NCBI RefSeq assembly: GCF_019649055.1
Contig: NW_026570278.1
Coordinates: forward strand, 124,001 to 188,000
Direction of reading: 5' to 3'
Length of the DNA: 64,000 nt
Source: Paramacrobiotus metropolitanus
Taxonomy: Eukaryota > Tardigrada > Eutardigrada > Parachela > Macrobiotidae
Position 1 is the stretch's first letter. Each line of letters begins with the position of its first letter. The notes under the pieces are model-generated. The model had not been told where the DNA came from. It saw only the letters and a list, made by a program, of their open reading frames with translations, and searched no databases. The position numbers were made by a program, and so were the translations under genes. Below, one piece after another: positions 33,183 through 44,334 of the stretch.

Positions 33183-36100
33183 CTAATCGTCCTGTCGTTG
33201 GGCAAACGATTCTGCGACCGTTTTGGCGCGCGGCCTTTGTGTAGGATCTGGTTCAAGGCACTGTTTCAGGATGTCGCGGTATGCCGGTGGCACCTGTTCA
33301 AGTGTACCAGGGATGACCGAATGGCTTTTTACTTTCATTACAGTGATTATATCCGGGGCGTCCAAAATATGGGTGTCGATTAAAATCTCTACAAGGGTCA
33401 TTGCCAATGCATAAACATCCGAAGCTCGATTATGCTGCGGAAACTTGGTTTTATCAGTGGGAGATGGAACCAACAGCTCGGGCGCCATATAGTAAAAAGA
33501 TCCGCTCATATGTGACGTGAAGTGCTTCATAGAATGCTCTATAAGGTCGCCAGAAGAGTAGCCGCTCATTCGACTAATTCCAAAGTCCGTAATATGTGCT
33601 TGCTTCGTTAGCAAATCAACCTACACATCACAAGTTTCAAGTAGCAAAGTTGCTGATTTCGATAAAGCAACATTAGTCTGATAGGTATTTGGAACGGGAA
33701 TGCTTACACCCGTTCTTAATCCGACATGCATAATGAGACTCACCAATACGTTGCTAGGCTTTATGTCTTGATGAACAACACCAGCGTCATCGTGAAAATA
33801 TCTCATTACATCCGCGATCTGCAGGCACAGTGCTCGCCTTTCCTCGTTGTTCAGCTCCTACGAAAAATGATTAAACAGCCAAATGCCATCATGACTTAAT
33901 ACCACGCAGATTCGGAAATTACGCATAAGTGTCTCCTGGCTTTGCAGCTATGTAACCTGGATGGACGTGGAGAGAATAGAAAACATACAAACGCAAGCCT
34001 GGAAGATAGGGATAGCATAACTAATGGCGAAGCATTGGAACAACATTCAGGTAAAACAATAACTAGCAACTATCCAACGTTGCACATTACCGTGTTTAGT
34101 TAATAATTATCAACGGGTTTTATTGTATTTTGCTGTACCAAGGTCATCTGGTACGGCAAGGTGTACACGTATCCACTAATCCATTTTAATCCAATGTAAT
34201 TTTTATCCACTGAGTTGTCTCATCATTTTTCCTCCAAAAAGTATCTGCTCTAGGTCGAAACCGTCAATAAACTTCATCACGAGCAAAATGTCCGTCTGTG
34301 CCAGTGCAATGCCAAGAAACTGGACCACGCAGGGATGTGTTAAGCGACTAGAAAATTGAAATCAGAGTCATTATCAAATATCGGAGTCAGTAAGATCAAT
34401 TGCGTACGTACTTGTGGAGTGTGGCCTCGTCCAGAATGCGTTGCTCTTCGTACCCTTGAACAAGACCTCTTGCAGCAATTTTCTTTACTGCGCATTTGGT
34501 TGCTCCCCACTGAGCTAGGAAAACTTGTCCGAAATTTCCACTACCAAGCACTTTTTCCAGTTTTATGTCGCCCCATTTAATTTTCTGGAGTTCTGTAAGA
34601 ACACACACACAATTTTGGGCCAGTTATGAATTTATTGCCGAGCGAAGCGAGGCATTCTATACTTCAGGCTAGTCGGAAGCTCTCGTTGTTTGTGTGTCTG
34701 TCTGTCTGTCTGTCACCAGGACTGCAGACGATCCCGAAGACCAATCGCTTTCAAACTTTTTATACTGAGTTTTTATCTTAATATCTCGGTTAAGTTCAAA
34801 TTTGAGCTGGATCTGGCCACGGGATAAAAACTGGGATTTCCGTTAAAATCCCATACTTTTGAAGTACTGCTTATTGTACCAGCTACCAAGGCGCTCTGTG
34901 CGCAGCTTCAGGATACTGTGCATGTCATGTGCATGCAGTGTGCACATCTGCAACGCACGGCTTCTCTAATCAAAAATGTATTAATCATAACACGCTTTTC
35001 AAATCACGAATTAAAATCAAATCACGATTTTCATCGACTAGAATTTATCGGAATCCAACTAAAAAACCAAAGTTAACCTTACAGTCTGAATAATGAGGGA
35101 ATATTGTAAACCATTGTGGGCCCGCCCTGAAGCTCCGAATTGGGCTTCTGAATTCGAAATTTCGAACTGTTCAACTTGGGCTTCTGACTGGGACTTTTCG
35201 ACTTGGACTTCGACTTCTTAACTTCAATTTATTTAATTTCGAAGATTCCACTTGTTCCACTTGCGAAGTCCAAGTTAAGTATGGCTGTGTGCATTTGTTG
35301 TACGCCGGAAAAAAGCATAAGTATATCCGGTATTCCCGTTTTATGTTGTCCCACAACATGAAAGACGAGTTGTGCAACGAAAACTTCGATCTTACTGTTG
35401 CTCACACAAAAGAGCGGCTGTTTAATTTTAAAGATAGTCGAGCTTTGCTGGCTGCAGAAGGTTGGAAAAGTGAATCGTTAGTGTGTAATAATGCTTCTGT
35501 GGTCATCTTTTGGGCATTCACATTCGCGAGGCTACGCTGTGCACGACAGAGGAGTGTATTCATTTTATCTTGTACATACTCTGTAAATATCAGTACTAAA
35601 GCGGATGAATGCTGTCCGAGCGGTTCACCATCTTATGGGCATGGCTATCTGTTCTGACCAGCTTACCATGGGCGCAATATGGCTGCGCACAATCGGTAGC
35701 ATCAGGTGGCGCTGCGGCGCTGCCCATTCTATTTTTGAACGTGATTTCAGTTTTCGTTTTCGTGCGTGCGGGACGTGCTGATAAATAAGACCTGCGATCC
35801 AGCCGCATAGTGAGCTGATGTTTTTATTTTTGTCATCGAAATCATAGCTGCTTCGTGACCTCGCATCCTTTTCCAACCTGAACAGTCGAATGTTTGCTCG
35901 CTGAGAGCGCTGTATACTGTACTGACACCCTGCACTTGGAGAAATTTTCAGCGGTGCAGCCACATGTACAAGCCTGTCCGGTAATTTCTGTCGTAAAGAT
36001 ACAGCTAGCGCGAAGTTTGCGCTTAAAACGATGGCCACTTCACAACGTTTGGCGTAACATGTAAATTTGTGTTTTTCGCTGTATAAAACCGGCAGAAATT

Positions 36101-38867
36101 ACCGGACAGGCTTGCACGTTCTACGATGCCGATTACGATCGCGTTCAAGCTCACACAAAAGGCCTGCAACCACATGCAGACGGCTAAATATTAGCTGAAC
36201 GCGGTCGGCTCTACTTTAACCTGGCTGCAGTACTGTACTGCTCGTACTGTATAAAATTTCTCCGAATGCAGGGTGCCAGACTGTCAGTACAGTAAGCATT
36301 TCCACTTAAAATGCTTAACAGCATTGTTTTGAAACTTGTAGCCATCAGAATGTACAAATGGCAACAATATTACTTATACCGTACATTTATTATGAAATTT
36401 TGGGGGTGACGGAAGCTGACCGCTGGTCGTTCCCAGTGAGGTAGTACGATGCTGGCTAACTCATTATAAGTACGCCATTTAATCAGTGTTTTAAGCTGAG
36501 ATATTTCACGTGGGAATAGAAAACTTGTATGCACAGATAAATACCTCCGTGCTTAGGAGCAAAACCGGAAAGGGGCAGTAGATCCGGTACAGAAGATCTG
36601 CTGGAACCTGGTGATGCGGTGCCAACCGGTATCTCAGGAGTACGCAGCTCTTCGGAAGCGTGACCGGGATTTAAACCAACTGCCTGGGGATTTACACGGA
36701 ACTTTCTGGAACTAGTGCCTTTAACTTCTAGGATGCATTTTGGATCGCTTTCAGTGGATGTATGGAATTTACAAACAGTCAGCGGTGTTCCGATAAGTTC
36801 CGACATTTCATCTGCCCAGCTTCCAAATTCATCGGTTTGCAGTTCTCGAAATTTCGATTTCGAGTGAATTATCGTAACCTCATCGCCAATCTTTACAGAT
36901 GAATTGTCCCCACACGTAACTAAAACAAGGAGACTTAATGGCGATGCTGTGCTCCTGATCAAGCTACTGTTTTATCTGAGCAGAGATCGCTCTTCACTTT
37001 CAGAGCAATGCCACCCTTAACAGTTGGCACTAGTGTAGCCTCGATTTAGGGTTATATGAACTTATATCCAAATATATCGATCCTATATTAAATAACTGAA
37101 ATACGCGAAAGTAGCGTGACACAGGAGCCATGTTTTACAGATACGAAAATAGCCGCAGAAACCGTCTCGTAATGACTGATGTGAATTGATTAAAATATAG
37201 GTAACTAGCACTAATTGGCTCCATTTCGGATGTGATTATGCTCCAGCAAAAGACATCAAAAGGCACTTCAAAATTTGTTGCCGACCATTTAATTTTAAAA
37301 CCACTTAAAGCCATGCTGAAACGTGAATAAACAAAATCAACATTTTTATTTGAAAACCCCCAAATTTGACAGCCGGGAATAAAATGAAAACCAGCAGTTA
37401 ATTTACCTGTGAAAATTTTCTTTAAGGCTAATGGATTGAAGACCATGGCGTTTTCTCCGACGCTGACATAAACGTCGCCGTCAACATCGAAAAATACCAC
37501 ATCGGCGAACTTTCCCAGAGAGGATCGGTATTTATCAGTTACGATACCACAAACCTTGTTGATAAGATCCACGTCGGTAGTGATTCGAACTATATCATGT
37601 CGTGCCAGTGGCTGCCCATCAGCATCCACACAATGATAACCATCTAAGTGAAAATTCAACCTGGTCTGCATGTGAAGTGTAAACCATAGTTCAGGGTTTC
37701 AGTGTTGCACACGCACGTCTGCTGTGTACGTATGGTAGCAGTTACCTCGCGAAACGACTTTAAGAATGTCAGGATGGCACAGGGCGACTTTTGGGGCAGT
37801 ACTGGGTCCGTTGAACAAAGTGACCTCAGCGACTCCAGCCGCTGTCATGAACTCAATTATTCCGCTGCAACCGGATAGTTCCGGAAGCATTTTCAGATTA
37901 TGCTCGCTTTGCTTCGTTTTGGCCAGCGATTCATTGCTGCGGACTGTAACGACGCTGCCCACGGTTGGCTTTCCCAAACGCAGCCGTTTAACAGTGCGTT
38001 TCAATGATTTTGCGGTTTCTTTGCATTCTTTCAGTAGCTGTCGCAGCCGTTCTTCTTCACCTGGTTCTACGAGTACCATGAAATAATGTGTATAAGATTT
38101 CGGACACGATTTCTTTCGTGTTTGAAAGTTTATTAGTTTTTAGAACACTACATAATGGGTATTATTTTGTTGACCCTAGCTGCCAGTACTTTATTTCTAT
38201 GCTTAATGAAGATTTCGGAGGAGCACTAAGTGCTCCAGCTGTTATCTGACCTTCTTGTTGCTGGCTGCGCTCCAATCGATTTTGAATCTCTGCCTCACGA
38301 GCACCTTCAATTTCATTGTAAATACATTGTGCTACTTCACCGTGCCCCGATGCTAACGCCAGCTGCACACTACGCCAGATATCGTCCAGAGGATAACGGT
38401 TTACGCGCTCATTAGCCAGCAGACATTCCACGGCTTCTTGATGGCCAAATTTTGCCGCTAGAGCAAGTGCTGTAAGGCCATCGCTGTTCTTCAGGGTGAC
38501 ATCACACTGCGGTTGGAAAAGGATGGCACTGATTATAGCTGCACGCTGCGATTCCTCCGCGCAGCCGGTGGCAGAAGCAGCTAGCATTAAGGCAGTCGCT
38601 TGTTTGAACCCAGTGGACAGTATGTTGATGTCCGCATCGACAGCGCCAGCCAGAAGCTGGACGATTCCGGGATTACGCCCGTTGACGGCCAGCATAATCG
38701 GTGTTAACCCAGCTACTTTGGCGTTAACCATGGTGGGTTGGTTTTTTAGGAGCTCTTCAACTTCCTTTGCGTCCTCCTTCAAAGCTGCCTGGTGCAACAG
38801 GGTCAGATCGCTACGCATTTTTTCTAGTTCGATGGTGTCATCATCATCATCGTCATCCTCGTCGTCG
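33183..38867 (-). CDS. ankyrin / mind-bomb-like repeat / TKL-type kinase protein
   Basis: Order of translation is from 38867 down. An acidic stretch leads to ankyrin repeats (38818-38162: AGLTPIMLAVNGRNPGIVQL, DGLTALALAAKFGHQEAVEC). Then come three repeats like the SH3-type repeats of Mind bomb: about 38060-37746, 37643-37407 (HDIVRITTD...GDVYVSVG...FNPLALKK) and 36919-36545 (IGDEVTIIHSKSKFRELQTD...RVNPQAV). The kinase exons follow at 34592-34412 (GSGNFGQVFLAQW, CAVKKI), 34347 to about 34213 (HPCVVQFLGI), 33857-33744 (VVHQDIKPSNV) and 33620-33183 (TDFGISR, YYMAPELL, stop). From 37643 to 34347 the junctions are in phase. HRD is HQD. The ankyrin part has its own stop at 38162, so it may be a separate gene unless a donor near 38210 joins an acceptor at 38066. 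The 5' end is not found. Confidence 0.6.
34691..34714. repeat. TGTC microsatellite
   Basis: TGTGTGTCTGTCTGTCTGTC is a short tetranucleotide run. It lies in the intron just upstream (in gene orientation) of the first kinase exon. Confidence 0.8.
35914..36300. mobile_element. hairpin (MITE-like) element in kinase gene intron
   Basis: Inner inverted copies AAGCCTGTCCGGTAATTTCT (about 35970) and AGAAATTACCGGACAGGCTT (about 36093) are matched by outer ones. ACTGTACTGACACCCTGCAC with TTGGAGAAATTTT lies on the left (35916-35952), and AAATTTCTCCGAATGCAGGG with GTACAGT on the right (36248-36292). It sits between the third mind-bomb-like exon and the exon before it or the kinase exons, and has no coding content. 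Its ends differ from the 7-12 kb hairpin family. Confidence 0.5.
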
Positions 38868-39095
38868 CTATCTAGATTTTACACAGACGTAAAACCAGCT
38901 ATCGTGTGCAAAGTTGGTATGCTTCTGACTGATAAGGCAATAGCGCAATAAAGCGTTGATAATGTCCCGGACATTATCTTAAAGACTTAGGGGAATAACC
39001 CGATAACGCTCAATTCGTGTACGTCCACGGGAATTGCGGCTTTCGCACACTTCCCATGTGCCAATATCTTTTCCGGATTGCATTTTGACATTGTG

Positions 39096-39628
39096 TAGCC
39101 AAATGATTTGCATAGGTAAGCGTAAAATGGTTGGCGTCCCTTTGCGCGCGAAGTTATAAGGCCTTGTCCCGAATTCGAAGCGAATCTCGCTATGGTACGG
39201 TTGCTCAACCGCACGAAGTGGCTGTATGCAGTGGCCACACCTACAGATACGGTCACCTCGCGAGGTGGAGTTGCTGTATCGCAACGAGATTCGCTTTGAA
39301 TTCGGGACGAGGCCTAAGAGTAACTAAGTTCCATAAAAAAACATTAAACACATCCGGGTATGCAAAAAGTCTCATTATGGGCCGATTAATCTTAAATTTT
39401 GAATCTTAAAATTTGAAAAACATCATAGAGCTCGAAATCGGTGTAAGAAAGATTTTTACAGTTATGTTTATTGCAAAGAAGATCGGCTCATAATTAGACA
39501 TTTGGTACACCTGAATGCAGGTAAAGTTTTTTGGATTTTGCTATCCAAAGGAGTTATAACTCCGCAACAGGATTTCGCGCGCTCAAACGGATTTCACGCT
39601 TACTTATGCAAATCATCTGGCTACGGGA
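39096..39628. mobile_element. nested inverted-repeat element
   Basis: The outer arms are about 39098-39127 (ATGATTTGCATAGGTAAGCG) and 39594-39625 (CGCTTACTTATGCAAATCAT). The inner arms are about 39160-39189 (GGCCTTGTCCCGAATTCGAA, GCGAATCTCG) and 39281-39312 (CGAGATTCGCTTTGAATTCG, GGACGAGGCC). The element lies 150 bp from the left end of the large transposon. Minus-strand frames here are by-products of the palindrome. Confidence 0.5.
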
Positions 39629-39778
39629 TGTTATGAAGCATTCACTTTCCAACACGTTCCTGCATTGCTTTTAAAAAGCTTTGAACTGCGCGGAAGCAAA
39701 CGTTCCCCTGAATGTACATGAACGTCTTGCTATGTACTGGGTCTTTTCTCTTAAAGGTCTCGCATTTGATAAAACATG

Positions 39779-39965
39779 TGTAACCGACCAAAACGTCCGG
39801 ACGACTAAGACGTCCGGCGGACGTTTTGGTCGTTAAACCGACCAAACCGTCCGGGGGCCAAAAAAACGTCCGCCGTAAATTTTGCCCACTCAAAAATTTT
39901 TGCATTCTCGATGTGACCTGAAGCTTCTGAGAGCGTCTCAGCCCGGACACTTTGGGCGGAGCACT
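39779..39965. repeat. left terminal inverted repeat of the transposon
   Basis: It starts TGTAACCGACCAAAACGTCC and includes the internal palindrome GTCCGGACGACTAAGACGTC with CGGCGGACG. It ends with AAAATTTTTGCATTCTCGAT and GAGAGCGTCTCAGCCC. All of it is mirrored at 51150-51329. Confidence 0.85.
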
Positions 39966-41490
39966 ATTTTGACCGGACACTTTGGTCGGAGCACTATATC
40001 AGCCCGGAAACTTGGGTCGGAGCACTATTTCAGCCCGGACACTTTGGTCGAAGCACTATTTCAGCCCGGACACTTTGGTCAGAGCACTATTTTGACCGGA
40101 CACTTTGTTCGGAGCACTATTTCAGCCCGGACACTTTGGTCGGAGCACTATTTCAGCCCGGACACTTTGGTCGGAGCACTATTTCAGCCCGGACACTTTG
40201 GTCGGAGCACTATATCAGCCCGGACACTTTGGTCGGAGCACTATTTCAGCCCGGACACTTTGGTCGGAGCACTGTTTTAGCCCAGACACTTTGGTCGGAG
40301 CACTATTTCAGCCCGGGCACTATGGTCGGAGCACTATTTTGACCAGACACTTTGGTCGGAGCACTATTTAGAGCCGGACACTTTGGTCGGAGCACTATAT
40401 CAGCCCGGACACTTTGGTCGGGGCACTATTTCAGCCCGGGCACTATGGTCGGAGCACTATTTTGACCGGACACTTTGGTCGGAGCACTATTTCAGCCCGG
40501 ACACTTTGGTCGGAGCACTATTTTAGCCCAGACACTTTGGTCGGAGCACTATTTCAGCCCGGGCACTATGGTCGGAGCACTATTTAGAGCCGGACACTTT
40601 GGTCGGAGCACTATATCAGCCCGGACACTTTGGTCGGAGCACAATTTCAGCCCGGACACTTTGGTCGGAGCTCTATTTTAGCCCGGACACTTTGGTCGGA
40701 GCACTATTTTGACCAGACACTTTGGTCGGAGCACTATTTAGAGCCGGACTCTTTGGTCGGAGCACTATATCAGCCCGGACACTTTGGTCGGAGAACTATT
40801 TCAGCCCGGACACTTTGGTCGGAGCACTATTTAGAGCCGGACACTTTGGTCGGAGCACTATTTCAGCCCGGACACTTTGGTCGGAGCAACATTTTAGCCC
40901 AGACACTTTGGTCGGAGCTCTATTTCAGCCCGGGCTCTATGGTCGGAGCACTATTTAGAGCCGGACACTTTGGTCGGAGCACTATATCAGCCCGGACACT
41001 TTGGTCGGAGCACTATTTCAGCCCGGACAGTTTGGTCTGAGCACTGTTTTGACCGGACATTTTGGCCGGAGCACTATTTCAGCCCGGACACTTTGGTCGG
41101 AGCACTATTTTAGCCCGGACACTTTGGTCGGAGCACTATTTCAGCCCGGACACTTTGGTCGGAGCACTATTTTGACCGGACACTTTGGTCGGAGCACTAT
41201 TTCAGCCCGGGCACTTGGGTCGGAGCACTATTTTGAGCCGGACACTTTGGTCGGAGCACTATTTCAGCCCGGACACTTTGGTCGGAGCACTATTTTGACC
41301 GGACACTTTGGTCGCAGCACTATTTCAGCCCGGACACTTTGGTCGGAGCACTATTTCAGCCTGGACACTTTGGTCAGAGCACTATTTTGACCGGACACTT
41401 TGGTCGGAGCACTATTTCAGCCCGGACACTTTGGTCAGAGCACTATTTCAGCCCGGACACTTTGGTCGGAGCACTATTCGGACCCGGAAA
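39946..41490 (+). repeat. left subterminal array of a 31-bp repeat
   Basis: Around fifty units of GGACACTTTGGTCGGAGCAC followed by TATTTCAGCCC fill the stretch. Variants end TATTTTGACC or TATTTAGAGCC. Every frame across it gives monotonous sequence (FGRSTISARTLWSEHY) and none is a real gene. The core GGACACTTTGGTCGG resembles GGACGTTTTGGTCGG in the terminal repeat. Confidence 0.9.
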
Positions 41491-42165
41491 TTTTCAAAAA
41501 TTATTACAACAGCCACCGCGGTTTCGCTTGTTTCTCTGCGAAGCTTTAACAGTGATGTTGAAAAGTGCAAAAAACGCAAATTTAGTGATATCTGGATTGT
41601 AATTACAAAGTTTTTGACTGGTACTTTTTCTATTGAAATGATGGGCGACTTATGTAAGTGAAACTAAGTTCAAACGGAAATTGGTGTGTTAAAAGTTACA
41701 TACGGCATTAAGCTTCCTCAGTCATCGTGTATTGTAATATGCTTCTGGTGGAATATAATGTACAAGCAAGTACTACATATTTTACGATTAGGAGTACGTC
41801 AAAATCAGTTCGGACATCTATGCTCGTAATCGGTACTAAACTTTACCACGATATTTGATTCGCCTGGCACGTTTACAGTAATAAACTTCTTTCCAAAACT
41901 GTTTAATTACGGTATTCATTATGTCAAATATCAAAAATCAATAATAAAGCAGAGAATGAAACATAAAAATTGAAGATACAATTATATCATTTCCATTTTC
42001 GCTAGACTGATGTTCCCATCCATTCGTATATACCACGCTAGTCCAAACCAGTGCACGTACTCCTAGACTTCTGGGTCAACCTGCTGGTGCCGCCCAGTAA
42101 CGACCCTGGCGATGCGGTCTGACTGGCTGGCAGTGATGATATCAAGCAAAGGGGCGGCACAAGCA

Positions 42166-43320
42166 TCAGTTCCCTTTCTTTCTGCAATGAAGTTCGTAAT
42201 TAATTGATGTAATCTGTCTAAAATGACCAAATTGCAAGTCCAAAATAACAAGATTAAATCGGAAACCGAATCCACAGCAGGCTAGAATAATTCTTATATC
42301 GGACGAATTTTGTACTAGACACTTAGCTTTGCATTTAATGCACTGCCAGGCGTCGACTTTAGTTTGGTAAGGGTCGTGCGCTTTCTTGGTCGTAACGCAG
42401 GAACGATGGTACAACCTCCCGCAATTTGTACAAGTCATTATCGATTCAGCGTCAAACAAAATAGGCATCCTGCAGTCGCAAATTAATTTTACGGACACCT
42501 CTTTTGGGCCTCCATCAATCTTCCTGCTTCTACTCGGAAACGGTGTCATTTGCTGATTCTCAAGACATATGGCTAAATGCCGTCGCATTTCCTAATAAAT
42601 ATACGAATTTTAGTTGTAAAGAAGAATGATTGTAAAATATCCACAAACGATTACCTTTTTAGCGTATCGCTTTGCTGATGGTTCAAAGCCGTAGCACTTG
42701 TCTGTATAATAGGCAATAGCGTATACCGCAGAGAAGCAGAAATCGTTCTGAAGTAAAACGGATGGCCAGCGCAGACGCATAACATCGCTATCCCGAAACC
42801 GAAACAATGCCGCAATTTGGGACTCAGAAAATATGTCGGTATAGGGCGCCAGGCTGTCGTACACGAGGACGATATCCAAAGGCTCAGTGTGCTGGTTAGT
42901 GACAACTGCCCAGTGGTCATCTTTAATTCGCAACAAAACCAGTTTTCTTTTGTCACTACAGCTTTGTTCCTCGCTTTCTTGTCTGCGGAGCTTTCTCACA
43001 GCATCAACTTTCAAACCCTTTCCAGCTTCGCCTTCCTGATTAAAGCAAAGTGCATCCGGCAGATCAACAGTATCCGGGAATTGGCGATGCAAAAAGAGCT
43101 GTGCAGCTTGCATCACTGTGGAGGCGAGATGTTTTTCTTCGTCGGCTACGGTAACTAAGTCGGCACGGGATAAAGTGAGGCTGGGAACTTCTGGGAAAGG
43201 GCCGAGCAGTGCAGGTTGCTCCAACCGAGCAGTATTGCCGAGATTGTTTTCTGCTAAGCAAAAAGACAAAAGTTGTAACTGCGAATTATGTGCGCAGTTT
43301 GTACATAAACAATAACACAA
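42166..43320 (-). CDS. ULP1-like (C48) protease plus PHD-like finger, cassette 2, catalytic Cys lost
   Basis: 43320-42610 encodes a ULP1-type fold: RIKDDHWAVV carries the His, VYDSLAPY the Asp, and LLQNDFCFSAVYAIAYYTDK the active-site segment. Aligned with cassette 1 (QPNFTDCGLYLIA), the nucleophilic Cys is replaced by Ser and the Asp before it by Phe; a Cys two residues earlier may or may not compensate. An exon at 42588-42300 follows with CDCRMPI-type sequence, CTNCGRLYHRSCVTTKK, then WQCIKCKAKC, a PHD-like zinc finger ending the unit. C48 enzymes cleave SUMO-like conjugates; in transposons their role is unknown. The first part of the 43320 frame may include intron sequence. Confidence 0.6.
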
Positions 43321-43479
43321 AACAGGGAAGCTTTACCAAATTCGTATATTATGACTACGGGTAATAGCCGATTGTCGGCTGGTGACGAAGAACAAGTCCT
43401 GATCAGTTTGATTTCTCGGACGCACTCTGTGAGCATCGACGTACATATCCGTTTAAATTACGATTTACTTAAAATCGAT

Positions 43480-44300
43480 GCTGCGTGCACGGGGAAACAC
43501 GGATGCTGGCTGCGTGCACGGGTGTTGGCTGTGCGCACGGGTGACCTTTTAGGTCCGCACGAGTGTTGGCTGTGTGCACGGCCTTTTCAATTTTAGTTTT
43601 CTTATTATTTTCGAATTATGGTCGGAACAATTAGAGTTTTCCAGGTCTTATTCAACCATAACAGGTTTTTCAACCGGTTTCTGACATATTTTTTCAAGGC
43701 CCATAATCCAGTAATAGTAACAGATACTTTTTCTACGCGGCTTGATGCAAATGGGAATGGTGTTAGTTGCACAGTTTATAAGCGGCCACCAGGTGTATTC
43801 GCATCAGACCTTGCTCAAAGGTGGCCGTTTCAGGATCTGTCCCGAGAACGAACGCCAGGGCTATACTGCAAAACTTCTCACGTTTCGACTCTTCTTACTG
43901 TGACTCTGAAATACTACATGGTGCTGCACAAACAAGCATTAACCGGTAACATACAGATAGTACTTGCTATGTACAGCAAATTTCGTAGTAACTGTTTAGC
44001 CTGTTTAGCCTGTTTAGCCTGTAGGTAATGCACTGTAGTTACTGTTTTTCGTTGAAAAATTATGGGTTAAGTGAGCAAATGTCCATAAGTAGTAATTATG
44101 TAAAAACATTATAATTATAATCTACATTTAAGTTTAAATTAAACAATTTTAAATGATTTAAACGTGCACGCAGCCAACGCCCGTGCGAATCCCGTGCCCG
44201 CAGCGAACACCCGTTCCCAAACTCCGTGAACGCAGCCAACACCCGTGCGGACCCAAAAATATCACCCGTGCAAGCAGCCAACACCCGTGTTTACCCGTAA
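43480..44300. mobile_element. nested element with GC-rich inverted minisatellite ends
   Basis: The left end (43484-43585) has units like GCTGCGTGCACGGGTGTTGG. The right end (44163-44292) has the complementary CCAACACCCGTGCGGACC and GTGCACGCAGCCAACGCCCG. The two blocks are inverted relative to each other and enclose about 580 bp without a recognised gene (only a TAGCCTGTT short repeat at about 43998-44028). It lies between the two ULP1/PHD cassettes and looks like a smaller transposon inserted in the large one. Confidence 0.5.
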
Positions 44301-44334
44301 TGTTTATTATTATGCAGACCGCCATAATTTTTAT

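Noticed and set aside
39946-41490. CRISPR-like array of regular 31-bp repeats
   Set aside because: Units are directly adjacent without unique spacers, the genome is eukaryotic, and a mirror-image array closes the other end of a transposon.
39882-41661. Several long open frames with repeated GHFGRSTISARTLWSEHY-like sequence, read as a repetitive protein
   Set aside because: The 31-bp unit lacks stops in several frames, so every frame stays open; the same appears inverted at 49.9-51.1 kb. This is a minisatellite and not a protein gene.
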